Below are positions 25,478 to 34,331 of a DNA stretch of 64,000 nt, piece after piece. This DNA is from Brevundimonas sp. GTDB taxonomy: Bacteria; Pseudomonadota; Alphaproteobacteria; Caulobacterales; Caulobacteraceae. The DNA is taken from positions 62,001-126,000 of the forward strand of contig NZ_JAHBYB010000004.1 in the NCBI RefSeq assembly GCF_019636155.1, read 5' to 3'. The translations under genes were made by a program, and so were the position numbers. The first letter of the stretch is position 1; every line of letters begins with the position of its first letter. Below the pieces are notes generated by a model. That model saw only the letters and a list, made by a program, of their open reading frames with translations. It made no database searches and was not told where the DNA came from.

Positions 25478-26209
25478 GTGACCGACGCTGCCGATCCGTC
25501 CGCGAAAGCCAAGCCCCGACACACGGGCCACCGCGACCGTCTGCGCGAACGCGCGGCCAAGGGCGGGATCGAGGCCCTGCCGGACTATGAGCTGCTGGAA
25601 CTGCTGCTGTTTCGGTCGATCCCCTACAAGGACACCAAGCCCCTGGCCAAGGATCTGCTGGCCCGGTTCGGCAGTCTGGAGGGCATCGGCGCCGCGACGC
25701 ATGAAGCCGTCGAGGATCAGGTGGCCCAGTCCATGGGCCATGTGCGGGGCAAGCTGTCGCGGGCGGTCGCGTTGGACCTGCAACTGATCTTCGCCGTGGC
25801 CCAGCGGGTGGCCCGAGAACCGGCCGCGAAACGCCCCGTCATCTCGTCCTGGACCGCCCTGGTCGCCTATGTGCGCGTCGCGCTTCAGCATGAACCGCGC
25901 GAGCAATTCCGCGTGCTTTACCTGGACAAGAAGAACCAGCTGATCCTGGACGAGATCCAGAACCGCGGCACGGTCGACCACGCCCCCGTCTATCCGCGCG
26001 AAGTGGTGCGCCGCGCGCTGGAGCTGTCGTCCAGCGCCCTCATCCTGGTGCACAACCACCCGTCCGGCGACCCGACGCCCAGCCGCGCCGACATCGACAT
26101 GACCCGTCAGGTGATCGAGGCGGGCAAGGCGCTGAACGTCCAGGTCCACGACCATCTGATCGTCGCCCGAGACGGCGTCTCCAGCTTCAAGCAACTGGGA
26201 TTGATGTGA
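25478..26209 (+). CDS. radC: RadC family JAB1/MPN domain protein
   Basis: A widespread family, once linked to DNA repair, whose real activity is unsettled; the C-terminal JAMM domain suggests a metalloprotease or nuclease. The N-terminal helix-hairpin-helix part (PDYELLELLLFRSIPYKDTKPLAKDLL) is followed by the JAMM motif: catalytic Glu upstream and HNHPSGDPTPSRADI with the following Asp. 243 residues starting from a GTG; it overlaps the next gene by 4 bases. Confidence 0.92.
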   Translation: MTDAADPSAKAKPRHTGHRDRLRERAAKGGIEALPDYELLELLLFRSIPYKDTKPLAKDLLARFGSLEGIGAATHEAVEDQVAQSMGHVRGKLSRAVALDLQLIFAVAQRVAREPAAKRPVISSWTALVAYVRVALQHEPREQFRVLYLDKKNQLILDEIQNRGTVDHAPVYPREVVRRALELSSSALILVHNHPSGDPTPSRADIDMTRQVIEAGKALNVQVHDHLIVARDGVSSFKQLGLM

Positions 26210-27222
26210 CCATGTCCGACCTGTCGCGCCGCTCCGCCCTGGCCCTGGGCGCCCTGGGAACCGCCGGCCTGGCGGCCACGACGGCCCGCGCCCGGGACGC
26301 CGCCCCCGCCGTCCTGGTCTCGACCTGGGATTTCGGCGCCACCGCCAACGCCGCAGGCCTGCAGGCCATGCGTCAGGGCGGATCGGCCCTGGACATGGTC
26401 GAGGCGGCGGCCAAGGTGGCCGAGGCGGACACGACCAACAGTTCCGTCGGCCTGGGCGGCATGCCGGACCGCGAGGGCCGGGTCACCCTGGACGCCGTGG
26501 TCATGAACCACCAGGGAGATATCGGCGCGGTCCTGGCGCTGGAAGACGTTGTCCATGCCGTCTCGGTGGCTCGCCGGGTGATGGAGCAGACGCCGCACGT
26601 CATGCTGGCCGGTGCCGGCGCGCGCGATTTCGCGGTCGAACAGGGCTTTCCCACCCAATCGCTGCTGACGCCCGAGGCGGAACGGGCCTGGCGAGAATGG
26701 CTGAAGGAGTCGCATTACGCCCCGCGCGCCAACAGCGAGAATGACGACTGGCGCAACCGGACGCCGGGCGGGCCCCTGGATCACGACACCATCGGCGTCC
26801 TGAGCATCGGGCCTGACGGCCATCTGGCGGGCGCCTGCACCACCTCGGGCATGGCCTTCAAGATGCGGGGCCGCATCGGCGACAGCCCCATCGTCGGGGC
26901 GGGCCTCTATGTCGACGACGAGGTCGGCGCCGCCACCGGCACCGGGGTGGGCGAGGATATCGTGCGGGTCGCCGGCTCTCATTCCGTGGTCGAGGCCATG
27001 CGCGCGGGCCTGGATCCCACGGCCGCCTGTCGCCGGGTGATCGAGCGTCTGGCCCGGCTTCGCGGCGACAAGGTGGCGGCGTCGCAGGTGGCGCTGCTGG
27101 CGCTGGACCGCCAGGGCCGCGCCGGCGGTTTCGCGCTCCAGCCCGGCTTCACCTATGCGGTGACCACGGCGGCGGGCGACACCCGGATCGAACGGGCCGG
27201 ATCGCTGTTCGACGCGGCCTGA
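26206..27222 (+). CDS. N4-(beta-N-acetylglucosaminyl)-L-asparaginase (Ntn hydrolase), probably Tat-exported
   Basis: A glycosylasparaginase-type enzyme that should be made as a precursor and cut itself before the catalytic Thr (LDHDTIGVLSIG, Thr at about residue 200). Asparaginase-2 family features: STWDFGATANAAG, the SSVGLGGMPDREG loop, and later AGACTTSGMAFKMRGRIGDSPIVGAGLYVD. The start SDLSRRSALALGALG looks like a twin-arginine signal. The GTG at 26206 overlaps the radC stop; ATG 26212 is equally possible and changes two residues. The enzyme releases aspartate from glycosylated or modified Asn; its role in this organism is unknown. Confidence 0.88.
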   Translation: MTMSDLSRRSALALGALGTAGLAATTARARDAAPAVLVSTWDFGATANAAGLQAMRQGGSALDMVEAAAKVAEADTTNSSVGLGGMPDREGRVTLDAVVMNHQGDIGAVLALEDVVHAVSVARRVMEQTPHVMLAGAGARDFAVEQGFPTQSLLTPEAERAWREWLKESHYAPRANSENDDWRNRTPGGPLDHDTIGVLSIGPDGHLAGACTTSGMAFKMRGRIGDSPIVGAGLYVDDEVGAATGTGVGEDIVRVAGSHSVVEAMRAGLDPTAACRRVIERLARLRGDKVAASQVALLALDRQGRAGGFALQPGFTYAVTTAAGDTRIERAGSLFDAA

Positions 27223-27294
27223 GACCGCAAATCCTAGGCCGACATTAAGGATTACCGTTCAGGCTGGGCCCGATCCGCAGCGAGACCCTCGCCC

Positions 27295-27534
27295 ATGCCC
27301 ATGTCCGCCGAGACGCTTCGCGCCCATCTGGTCGAAGCCTTTCCCGACGCCGAGATCGAGATCACCGATCTGGCCGGCGACGGCGACCACTATCGCGCCC
27401 GCATCGTCTCGACCGCCTTCACCGGCCTGGCGCGCGTGCGCCAGCACCAGATGGTCTATGCCGCCCTGAAGGGCCAGATGGGCGGCGAACTGCACGCCCT
27501 GGCCCTCGAAACCTCGGCGCCGACAGGAGGCTGA
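27295..27534 (+). CDS. BolA/IbaG family protein
   Basis: A 79-residue (or 77 from ATG 27301) BolA-fold protein. These act with monothiol glutaredoxins in handling [2Fe-2S] clusters. The family core is seen in FPDAEIEITDLAGDGDHYRARIVS with the conserved His, then ARVRQHQMVYAALKGQMG. The glutaredoxin partner is encoded 1 kb downstream with only an aldo/keto-like gene between them, which supports the pairing. The aldo/keto-like gene starts 3 bases after the stop. Confidence 0.88.
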   Translation: MPMSAETLRAHLVEAFPDAEIEITDLAGDGDHYRARIVSTAFTGLARVRQHQMVYAALKGQMGGELHALALETSAPTGG

Positions 27535-27537
27535 CCG

Positions 27538-28455
27538 ATGCGTTATCGCCCGTTCGGACGTTCCGGCGCCGCCATCTCGAACCTGACCCTTTCGCTGGGG
27601 TTCGACGCCCTGGGCCGCGGTCCGCTCGAAGCCAAGGAACTGATCTATTCGGCGCTGGAGGCGGGCATCAACGCCTATCGGCTGGAAACCGCCGATCCCG
27701 TGCTGGCCGAGGTGGTGGGCCAGGCCCTATCGCACATCGACCGCAAGCTGGTCTGCGTCAGCCTGGCCCTGGGCCGGGGCGACGGACGGCGCGGCCATGA
27801 GCGCGATTTCTCGGCCGAGGGCATGACCGGCGCCATCGACCGGGCGCTGCACGTCTCGGGCCTGGGCTGGTTCGACGCCGCCCTGCTGGAGGAACCCGCC
27901 GAGGACGAACTGCCCCAGGCGTCGCTGAACGCGCTCAAGGCCTTGCGATCCACCGGGCGGGTGCGGCTGCTGGGCGTCGCCGGCGAGGGCGACGTGATGG
28001 ACACCTATGTCTCGACCGGGGCCTTCGACGTCCTGGTCACCCCCTATCATGTGAATTCCGAATGGCGGGTGCGTCACCGCATCCGCACCGCGCGCGAACA
28101 GGACATGGCCATCTTCGCCTATGGCTATTTCCCCGACAGCCTGCAGAGCGCGCGCAAGGCCGCGGCCCTGGACGGCCGCAAGCGGGGCTGGTTCGGCCTG
28201 GGCGGCGGCGGGCGGCCCAAGGATGATCCCCTTGCCGGCGCCGGCACCTTCGCCTTCGTGCATCAGACGCCGAACTGGGACGCCGAGAGCATCTGCCTAG
28301 CCTACGCCCTGACCGAGCCGGCCGTCTCCAGCATTCTGATCTCGGCCGATGCGCCTGGACGGATCGAGACCCTGGCCGCGGTGACCGAGCGCGACATGCC
28401 ACCCGGTCTGGCCGCCCAGATCGAGATGGCCCGGATCAACACCCGGGCGGCCTGA
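27538..28455 (+). CDS. Aldo/keto reductase-like protein without recognisable catalytic residues
   Basis: A 305-residue protein with the aldo/keto reductase barrel outline: the start YRPFGRSGAAISNLTLSLGFDAL, WFDAALLEEP, GVAGEGDVM and a late AVSSILISADAPGRIE region corresponding to the cofactor site. The usual tetrad is not seen. The Asp-x4-Tyr segment reads AYRLETADPV, the strand with Lys reads KLVCVSLALG, and no His follows in the expected LLEEP strand. It may have lost reductase activity or act on a different reaction. It lies between bolA and the glutaredoxin gene, so a link to iron-sulfur handling is possible but unproven. Confidence 0.75.
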   Translation: MRYRPFGRSGAAISNLTLSLGFDALGRGPLEAKELIYSALEAGINAYRLETADPVLAEVVGQALSHIDRKLVCVSLALGRGDGRRGHERDFSAEGMTGAIDRALHVSGLGWFDAALLEEPAEDELPQASLNALKALRSTGRVRLLGVAGEGDVMDTYVSTGAFDVLVTPYHVNSEWRVRHRIRTAREQDMAIFAYGYFPDSLQSARKAAALDGRKRGWFGLGGGGRPKDDPLAGAGTFAFVHQTPNWDAESICLAYALTEPAVSSILISADAPGRIETLAAVTERDMPPGLAAQIEMARINTRAA

Positions 28456-28529
28456 TCCACTTTCGGCCCCGCCTTGACCGCGCCCCCTTCGGCGCCTAGC
28501 TGACGGGCCTGCTGCCGAGAGGATCCGCC

Positions 28530-28877
28530 TTGACCGACGCCGCCGCCGACCCCGTCCACGCCTTCATCGCCCAGACCGTGGCCGAGCACCCGGTGGTGCT
28601 GTTCATGAAGGGCACGCCCGAGGCCCCGCGCTGCGGCTTCTCGGCCCTGACAGTCCAGATCCTGGATCACGTCGGCGCGCCCTTCGTCGGGGTCGATGTC
28701 CTGCAGGACGAGGCCCTGCGCGAGGGCATCAAGGCCTTCACCGACTGGCCGACCATCCCCCAGTTGTATGTGAAAGGCGAGTTCGTGGGCGGGTCGGACA
28801 TCGTGCGCGAGATGTTCGGCGCCGGGGAGCTTCAGACCCTGCTGGCCGAAAAGGGCGTCGCCCTGGGCCAGGACTGA
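28530..28877 (+). CDS. grxD: Monothiol glutaredoxin (GrxD type)
   Basis: Binds and passes on [2Fe-2S] clusters together with BolA-like proteins and glutathione. The active site is PRCGFS (the CGFS signature), with the glutathione-binding pieces FMKGTP, WPTIPQLYVKGEFVGGSD and the following acidic residue. 115 residues. The start is a TTG at 28530 with GAGAGGA 6-7 bases upstream. The stop overlaps the ATG of the thioesterase gene by one base (TGATG), so translation is coupled. Confidence 0.95.
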   Translation: MTDAAADPVHAFIAQTVAEHPVVLFMKGTPEAPRCGFSALTVQILDHVGAPFVGVDVLQDEALREGIKAFTDWPTIPQLYVKGEFVGGSDIVREMFGAGELQTLLAEKGVALGQD

Positions 28878-29302
28878 TGGCGCGACCGCATCTGGCGCCG
28901 CGCCCGGACCGTGAGGTCTTCGAATTGCCGCTGGATGTGCGGCCCGAGCACATCGACGAGAACGGCCACGTCAACAACGTCGTCTATGTCGGCTGGCTTC
29001 AGGACGCCGGCACGGCCCACTGGAACGCCCGGTTCGACGCCGAGACGCGGGGGAAATGGTCGTGGGTCGGGACCCGGCACGAGATCGACTATTTCCGCCC
29101 CATCCCGCCCGAGGCCGTCGGGGTGAAGGCGCGCACCTGGGTCGGAGATCCGCAGGGGCCGCGTTTCAACCGCTATGTCCGCATCGAGGACGGGGAGGGT
29201 CGGCTGTGCGCCCAGGGGGTGACGGAATGGGTCCTGGTGGACGCCGCCACCATGCGGCCGCACCGCATTCCCGCCGACATCCTGCCGGCCTTCCAGCGCT
29301 GA
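28877..29302 (+). CDS. Acyl-CoA thioesterase, hotdog fold (4HBT/YbgC-like)
   Basis: A 141-residue single hotdog domain that should hydrolyse acyl-CoA or acyl-carrier thioesters. The family signature is RPEHIDENGHVNNVVYVGWL, with the catalytic Asp or Glu replaced by the D-E-N-G-H-V-N-N motif of the FatA/acyl-ACP-like subgroup. RHEIDYFRPIPPEAVG follows. It is translationally coupled to grxD and ends the operon. Substrate unknown. Confidence 0.85.
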   Translation: MARPHLAPRPDREVFELPLDVRPEHIDENGHVNNVVYVGWLQDAGTAHWNARFDAETRGKWSWVGTRHEIDYFRPIPPEAVGVKARTWVGDPQGPRFNRYVRIEDGEGRLCAQGVTEWVLVDAATMRPHRIPADILPAFQR

Positions 29303-29320
29303 GGTGCGGGCCTGAGGCTT

Positions 29321-29707
29321 TCAGCCCTGGGGCAGTTGCAGCGGATTGTTGACCGAGACGCGAGACCCAGGGTTCAGACCCAGTTCCTCGAACGACCATT
29401 TCACCTCGATCCCGTCGGCGACTGGGCGGTCGCAGCGGTCTTCTTCAAGACGGCGAAGGGTGATCACCGCCTCGCCGCCGCGTCGGCTGACCACCGGCTT
29501 CAGGCTGTCCTTTTCGGTGCAGCCGTTCGACGTCACCCAGAAGACCGCCATGTCGCGGCTGAAGGCCGCAGCGTGCAGGGGCTCCAGCTGACCGGGCATG
29601 GGCTCGGCCTGCGGCGGATTGGCCGACGCCTGGGACCAGGGTCGCCACGACGCGCACCCGGCCAGCAGGATCGCCGTCACCGTCAGAAGGGCGGCCGCCC
29701 GTTTCAC
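29321..29707 (-). CDS. Hypothetical lipoprotein
   Basis: 128 residues with a textbook lipoprotein signal (ALLTVTAILLAGC). The mature part has two further Cys (SNGCTEKDS, EDRCDRPV) and a short beta-rich domain ending in NPLQLPQG. No family was recognised. Convergent with the thioesterase gene, with 18 bases between the stops. Confidence 0.75.
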   Translation of the reverse strand: MKRAAALLTVTAILLAGCASWRPWSQASANPPQAEPMPGQLEPLHAAAFSRDMAVFWVTSNGCTEKDSLKPVVSRRGGEAVITLRRLEEDRCDRPVADGIEVKWSFEELGLNPGSRVSVNNPLQLPQG

Positions 29708-29790
29708 GATTGTCGCCTCCGCTCCATGCCAGCGTAGAATGCGCTGGTTCGCGCCAAAAGGGAACGGAAAGGACGAGGAAAGGGCCGCGA

Positions 29791-32130
29791 TCAGGCGGCG
29801 GCTTCGGCCGTGGCGTCCGGGGTCGCCGTCTTGCGCGGGCCCGGACGGCCCAGAAGGAAGCCCTGGACCTCATCGCATCCCTGTTCGCGCAGAAAGTCCA
29901 GCTGTCCCGGGGTTTCCACCCCCTCGGCCAGGACCGGGATGTCCAGGCTCTCGCCCAGCGTAAGGACGGCGCGGATGATGGCGCGGGCCTGGGGGCTTCC
30001 GTCCAGCTCCGACATGAAGGACCGATCCAGCTTGATCTTGTCGAACGGGAAGGCCCGCAGGGTCGACAGGGACGAATAGCCGGTGCCGAAGTCGTCCATG
30101 GCGATGGAGACGCCGAGAGCTTTCAGTTGGCGCAAGACATGAATGGTGCGCTCCAGGTCGGTGATCATGGCCGTCTCGGTGATTTCCAGCTCCAGGCGCG
30201 AGGGCGCCAGGCCGGTTTCCAGCAGGACCTGGTGAACCAGCCGCGGCAGATCGACGTGCGACAGCTGCACCGGCGACAGGTTGACGGCGATCTTGTGCGG
30301 TTCGGGCCAGGCGGCGGCTTCGGCGCAGGCGGTTCTGAGCACCCATTCGTCGATCGGCAGGATCAGGCCTGTTTCTTCCGCCAGCGGGATGAAATGCTCC
30401 GGCGAGATATATCCGCCGTCGGCCTGGGGCCAGCGCAACAGGGCTTCGTAGCCGATCACCCGGCCGCTCTCGACCGAGGCCTGGACCTGATAGTGCAGTT
30501 CGAACCGCCCCGCATCCAGGGTTTCGCGCAGAGCCAGGGTCATCCGCCGGCGTTCCCGCACGGCCTGGTCCATCGCGCTTTCATAGAAGCAGACGTCAGT
30601 CGTCAGGGACGCCTTGGCCCGATACATGGCCAGGTCGGCATTGTTCACCAGGTCCGAAACCTGTTGCGCGTCGTCGGGCCAGAAGGCGATGCCGATGCTG
30701 GCGCCGCAGCCGATTTCGACACCTTCCAGCATGACCGGCGCGATGATCGCCTCGCGCAGCCGCTCGGCGATGGTCAAGGCTTCTTCCCGAGCCTCCACCG
30801 GCACGATGGCCACGAATTCGTCCCCGCCCAGCCGGGCCAGGAATTCGCCCTGCCGCGCGGCGGCCCGCATCTGTTCGGCGACATGGACCAGCAGGCGGTC
30901 GCCGATTGCGTGGCCGTAGATGTCGTTGATTTCCTTGAACCGGTTCAGGTCGATGGCGAACAGGGCGAACCGGTCGCCATCGTCGGCCAGGGCGGCCTGG
31001 CGTTCCAGTTTTTCCAGGAAGCTGGCCCGATTGGGCAGTTCGGTCAGGCTGTCGTTGCGCGCCAGGTGGGCGATGCGTCGCTCCTGGGCCAGCCGCATGC
31101 GAAGATCACGGACGGCGAAAACCCGGACCTGGCCATTGATATCGACCCCGCTCATCGTCCGGACCGCGACCTCGACCGGAACCAGGGCGCCGTCTCTGGT
31201 CCGCAGTTCGCTCTGGACCAGGCCGCTGTCCATGGAGTCTGCGGAATCGATCCATTGGGCCACCCGTCCGCCGCGAATGATGTCCATTGAAAGGCCGCTC
31301 AGTTCCGCGAAGGCGCCGTTGGCCATGATCACGCCGTCAGGGCCTTCCACCACCATGCCGTCGACGGTGCTGTCGATCAGCTGGTTCAGCCGGAGGGCGC
31401 CCTGACGCCGCGACTGGTCGTCCAGCATGTGGCCGACCACCGAAATGCCCATGATCAGAAAGCCGATCGCCGCCACGGCCATGGCCAGCAGGCTCTGCGC
31501 CTCTTCGCCCGTCGGCGTTCCCGGCAGGGGCGCCAGGGGCAGAACCGTCATCGCCGCCATGCCGGTGAAATGCAGCGCCACGATCGCGACCACCAGCAGC
31601 AGCGCCCCGATCCGCGCCTTGATCCCCGCGCCGAAGCGGGCGGCGGCGTCGAACGCCAGGACCCCGCCCATGATCGCGGCGATCACCGAGACGGTCACAT
31701 AGATCGGCGACCAGTAGACGATGGCGTCCGAGGTGAAGGCCGCCATGCCGGTATAATGCATCATGGTGACGGTGACGCCGAACAGGCCGCCGGCCAGGGC
31801 GGGCGCGCGCCGGTTCCGGCGGGCGCCGATGCTCATCACCAGGTAGGACCCGATCATCGCCAGGACCAGGGACAGGGCGGTCAGTCGCGGCTCATAGGCG
31901 ACATCGACGCCCGGCCGGTAGGCCAGCATGGCCACGAAATGAGTGCACCAGATTGTGGCGCCGCCGGCCACCCCGCCCATCAAGGCCCAAAGCGGCCGCG
32001 CGCCCGTCGAGGCCGCCCGCACACGTCGGAACATTCTGATCGTCACCAGCGAACCGATCAGGCAGATGACCGCCGCCAGAAGCGTCAGCGCATGATCATG
32101 CTGATCGACAAGGCAGGAAAGGAAACGCAT
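29791..32130 (-). CDS. MHYT-PAS-GGDEF-EAL protein: membrane-bound cyclic-di-GMP enzyme
   Basis: A 779-residue inner-membrane regulator of cyclic-di-GMP. The N-terminal 230 residues are seven membrane helices of the MHYT type, with the repeats THFVAML, MMHYTGMAAF and LHFTGMAAMTV, thought to bind copper and sense gas or redox. A PAS domain (about 245-350) follows. The GGDEF domain has an intact active site (RLGGDEFVAI) and no evident RxxD inhibitory site just before it. The EAL domain is also intact: YEALLRW, the Glu in ELEITETAM, MDDFGTGYSS, KLDRSF, AEGVET and the final GFLLGRP. Both synthesis and breakdown are thus possible. The gene is monocistronic. Confidence 0.93.
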   Translation of the reverse strand: MRFLSCLVDQHDHALTLLAAVICLIGSLVTIRMFRRVRAASTGARPLWALMGGVAGGATIWCTHFVAMLAYRPGVDVAYEPRLTALSLVLAMIGSYLVMSIGARRNRRAPALAGGLFGVTVTMMHYTGMAAFTSDAIVYWSPIYVTVSVIAAIMGGVLAFDAAARFGAGIKARIGALLLVVAIVALHFTGMAAMTVLPLAPLPGTPTGEEAQSLLAMAVAAIGFLIMGISVVGHMLDDQSRRQGALRLNQLIDSTVDGMVVEGPDGVIMANGAFAELSGLSMDIIRGGRVAQWIDSADSMDSGLVQSELRTRDGALVPVEVAVRTMSGVDINGQVRVFAVRDLRMRLAQERRIAHLARNDSLTELPNRASFLEKLERQAALADDGDRFALFAIDLNRFKEINDIYGHAIGDRLLVHVAEQMRAAARQGEFLARLGGDEFVAIVPVEAREEALTIAERLREAIIAPVMLEGVEIGCGASIGIAFWPDDAQQVSDLVNNADLAMYRAKASLTTDVCFYESAMDQAVRERRRMTLALRETLDAGRFELHYQVQASVESGRVIGYEALLRWPQADGGYISPEHFIPLAEETGLILPIDEWVLRTACAEAAAWPEPHKIAVNLSPVQLSHVDLPRLVHQVLLETGLAPSRLELEITETAMITDLERTIHVLRQLKALGVSIAMDDFGTGYSSLSTLRAFPFDKIKLDRSFMSELDGSPQARAIIRAVLTLGESLDIPVLAEGVETPGQLDFLREQGCDEVQGFLLGRPGPRKTATPDATAEAAA

Positions 32131-32280
32131 GGCGAGGAGACCCTGATCAATGTCCGGACATCCGAATAGGGCTTGGCCATTACGTCAGCGGTAAGAAACA
32201 CGGTTAAAGTCTCTTAAGGTACTGACGAGAAATAACTTTCTTCACAACTCGACATTGTCGGTCAGGAACGTCTCAAAAGA

Positions 32281-32308
32281 GAAAAGGCCCCGGATCGCTC
32301 CGGAGCCC
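32281..32308 (-). terminator. Rho-independent terminator of rpsD
   Basis: Read on the minus strand: GGCTCCGG, 6-base loop, CCGGGGCC, then TTTTC, starting 25 bases after the rpsD stop. One G-U pair in an 8-bp stem. Confidence 0.8.
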
Positions 32309-32332
32309 TTCCAAAATCGTCTGCAGGACGCC

Positions 32333-32950
32333 TTAGGACGAGTAGTATTCGACCACCAGGTTCGGCTCCATCTTCACCGCATACGGCACGTCGGCCAGTT
32401 CCGGCACGCGGGCCACGCGGACCGAGAAGCCGCGATCGCCGATTTCCAGATAGTCGGGCACGTCACGTTCCGACGACTGCTGGGCTTCCAGCACCAGGGC
32501 CATGTTGCGCGACTTTTCCTTCACCTCGACCACATCGCCAACCGACAGGCGATAAGAGGCGATGTTCACCTTCTTTCCGTTGACGGTCACGTGGCCGTGG
32601 TTGACGAACTGACGCGCGGCCCAGACGGTCGGCACGAATTTGGCGCGATAGACGACGGCGTCCAGACGGGCTTCCAGCAGGCCGATCAGGTTCTCGGGCG
32701 TGTTGCCCTTGCGACGGGCGGCCTCGTCATAGGTCTTGCGGAACTGCTTCTCGGTCAGGTTGCCGTAATAGCCCTTCAGCTTCTGCTTGGCCTTCAGTTG
32801 CAGGCCGAAGTCCGAAACCTTGGACTTGCGGCGCTGGCCGTGCTGGCCGGGGCCGTAGGAGCGCTTGTTGACCGGGGACTTGGACCGGCCCCACAGGTTT
32901 TCACCCATGGCGCGGTCGATCTTGTATTTGGCGCTGTGGCGCTTCGACAT
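32333..32950 (-). CDS. rpsD: 30S ribosomal protein S4
   Basis: A primary 16S rRNA binding protein and assembly initiator. Typical features: [21 protein letters not shown] at the start, then [17 protein letters not shown], the S4 domain around [33 protein letters not shown], and the end [11 protein letters not shown]. 205 residues from ATG 32950; a longer open frame upstream would add an unlikely Arg-rich piece. It stands alone, away from the alpha ribosomal operon, as is usual in alphaproteobacteria. Confidence 0.98.
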   Translation of the reverse strand: MSKRHSAKYKIDRAMGENLWGRSKSPVNKRSYGPGQHGQRRKSKVSDFGLQLKAKQKLKGYYGNLTEKQFRKTYDEAARRKGNTPENLIGLLEARLDAVVYRAKFVPTVWAARQFVNHGHVTVNGKKVNIASYRLSVGDVVEVKEKSRNMALVLEAQQSSERDVPDYLEIGDRGFSVRVARVPELADVPYAVKMEPNLVVEYYSS

Positions 32951-33040
32951 GCGTCGTCTCTCTATGCGGATGCGGCCCGGCATCCCCGGTATTGGGAATG
33001 CGATCTCAACGGCGGTCCACGCATCGTCCGTAATGGATCG

Positions 33041-33092
33041 CGCCCCGGGCTTGCGACCGGGGCGTGAAGGCGGGGCTTATCGACGCCCCGCC
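33041..33092 (-). terminator. Tandem hairpins downstream of the superoxide dismutase gene
   Basis: Two perfect 8-bp stems in a row, GGCGGGGC...GCCCCGCC (33069-33092) and CGCCCCGG...CCGGGGCG (33041-33064), each with an 8-base loop. They follow the dismutase stop by 15 bases on the minus strand. T-runs are weak. They separate the dismutase transcript from rpsD. Confidence 0.55.
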
Positions 33093-33106
33093 CGCCAGAG
33101 TCAAGC

Positions 33107-33721
33107 TCAGGCCGTGGCCGCCGCGAACAGTGCGTTGGCCTTGTTCCAGTTCACCACGCTCCAGAAGGCCTTCAGGTAATCGGCCCGCCGGTTCTGGTAT
33201 TTCAGGTAGTAGGCGTGCTCCCAGACGTCGGCGCCCAGGACCACGGCGCCCTTTTCATCGGCCACGTCCATCAGGGGATTGTCCTGGTTGGGGGTCGAGG
33301 TGATCTTCAGCTTGCCATTCTGTACGATCAGCCAGGCCCAGCCCGAGCCGAACTGGCCGGCGCCGGCGGCGTTGAAGTCTTCCTTGAACTTGTCCATCCC
33401 GCCCAGGTCGCGGTCGATGGCGGTGGCCAGTTCGGCCGAGGGTTCGCCGGTCTGGCCCTGCGGCGCCAGCAGTTCCCAGAACAGGCTGTGGTTCCAGTGA
33501 CCGCCGCCGTTGTTGCGGACCGCCTTGGGCGCCTTGGAGATGGCGGCGAACAGATCTTCCAGCGACTTGCCCTGCAGGCCGGCGTCGGCGTCGACCGCCT
33601 TGTTCAGATTGTCGACATAGGCCTGATGGTGCTTGTCATGGTGGAAGGTCATCGTCTCCTTGTCGATAGCCGGCTCCAGCGCGTCGTAGGCGTAGGGCAG
33701 GGGGGGAAGGGTGAAGGCCAT
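33107..33721 (-). CDS. Superoxide dismutase, Mn/Fe family
   Basis: Converts superoxide to hydrogen peroxide and oxygen in the cytoplasm. Metal ligands are His in [12 protein letters not shown], His in [10 protein letters not shown], and Asp/His in [17 protein letters not shown]. The second-sphere pattern [11 protein letters not shown] plus NQDNPLM resembles manganese enzymes more than iron ones, which usually carry a Gln before WNH; the protein may take either metal. 204 residues. ATG 33721 is chosen over 33727 because AAGGA is 7-8 bases before it and [10 protein letters not shown] is the usual N-terminus. Confidence 0.93.
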   Translation of the reverse strand: MAFTLPPLPYAYDALEPAIDKETMTFHHDKHHQAYVDNLNKAVDADAGLQGKSLEDLFAAISKAPKAVRNNGGGHWNHSLFWELLAPQGQTGEPSAELATAIDRDLGGMDKFKEDFNAAGAGQFGSGWAWLIVQNGKLKITSTPNQDNPLMDVADEKGAVVLGADVWEHAYYLKYQNRRADYLKAFWSVVNWNKANALFAAATA

Positions 33722-33830
33722 GACCATTTCCTTTCAGTACGTGAGGCTGGGCCTCATCTAGGGACTCGCGCGCCGATCCCAAGGCGGTTGCGGCGGAATC
33801 TTGGCTAGCGCCCGTTAGGCACGATTCTCG

Positions 33831-33858
33831 GGAACGGGTGACGGGATACTCCCGTTCC
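33831..33858. promoter_or_regulatory. Inverted repeat between superoxide dismutase and small-protein genes
   Basis: GGAACGGG (33831-33838) and CCCGTTCC (33851-33858), a perfect 8-bp dyad with 12 bases between, lies in the divergent promoter. It could be an operator for either gene, or a small hairpin in the leader of the 33880 gene. Confidence 0.4.
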
Positions 33859-33879
33859 TCGAGCGAAAGGAGCCGTCTT

Positions 33880-34092
33880 ATGGCGTATCCCGCCGCCACG
33901 CCCACGGATGATCAGATCGCCCGGCTGACCGAACGTCTGATCGACCTGTCGGAACGGATGACCGACGAGCAGGTCCTGGACGTCGCCGACGCCCTTCATG
34001 ACAGGCTGCGCGAGCGCCGCCGCCTGAGGGGACGCAGTCACCGGCGTCTCGAGGGCCGGATGCATCCCGGTTCGTTCGACATGAGGGTCTAG
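33880..34092 (+). CDS. Small hypothetical protein, highly charged
   Basis: 70 residues from ATG 33880, which has AAGGAG 8 bases upstream. The middle is a predicted helix rich in Asp, Glu and Arg (DQIARLTERLIDLSERMTDE), then a very basic stretch (RLRERRRLRGRSHRRLEG) that could bind nucleic acid. No family was recognised. Divergent from the superoxide dismutase gene; its 3' end overlaps the end of the convergent formaldehyde operon by 4 bases. Confidence 0.6.
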   Translation: MAYPAATPTDDQIARLTERLIDLSERMTDEQVLDVADALHDRLRERRRLRGRSHRRLEGRMHPGSFDMRV

Positions 34093-34331
34093 GAGACACC
34101 CCTGACGTGGGCTTTGAGACAGTCCCGAACGGCGCGTTTCAGGTCGCCAGGGGCCGAGATGATGTCCACTCCGTCGGCCTGGAAGACCGCCTTCACGGCG
34201 GCGTCCAGTCCCTGTGGCAGGGCCTCGACCACACGCCGTTCGCCCTTGTCGTGAAGGCAGAAACCCAGTTCGACGCAGAGAGCCGTGAACATCGGCGCCA
34301 GCCGGTCGTGCAGATCCTCGTCATAGGTCAT
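34089..34331 (-). CDS. Small hypothetical protein, last gene of the formaldehyde operon
   Basis: 80 residues beginning MTYDEDLHDRLAPMFTALCVELG, mostly helical, with three Cys (ALCVELGFCLH, RDCLK). The ATG overlaps the fghA stop (ATGA) and GGAG lies 8 bases upstream inside the end of fghA, so it is clearly translated from the same message. No family recognised. Its conserved-looking Cys residues might matter in a formaldehyde setting, but this is speculation. Confidence 0.65.
   Translation of the reverse strand: MTYDEDLHDRLAPMFTALCVELGFCLHDKGERRVVEALPQGLDAAVKAVFQADGVDIISAPGDLKRAVRDCLKAHVRGVS

Noticed and set aside
29710-31290. 526-codon plus-strand frame opposite the GGDEF-EAL gene
   Set aside because: Shadow of the minus-strand gene, which has complete domains.
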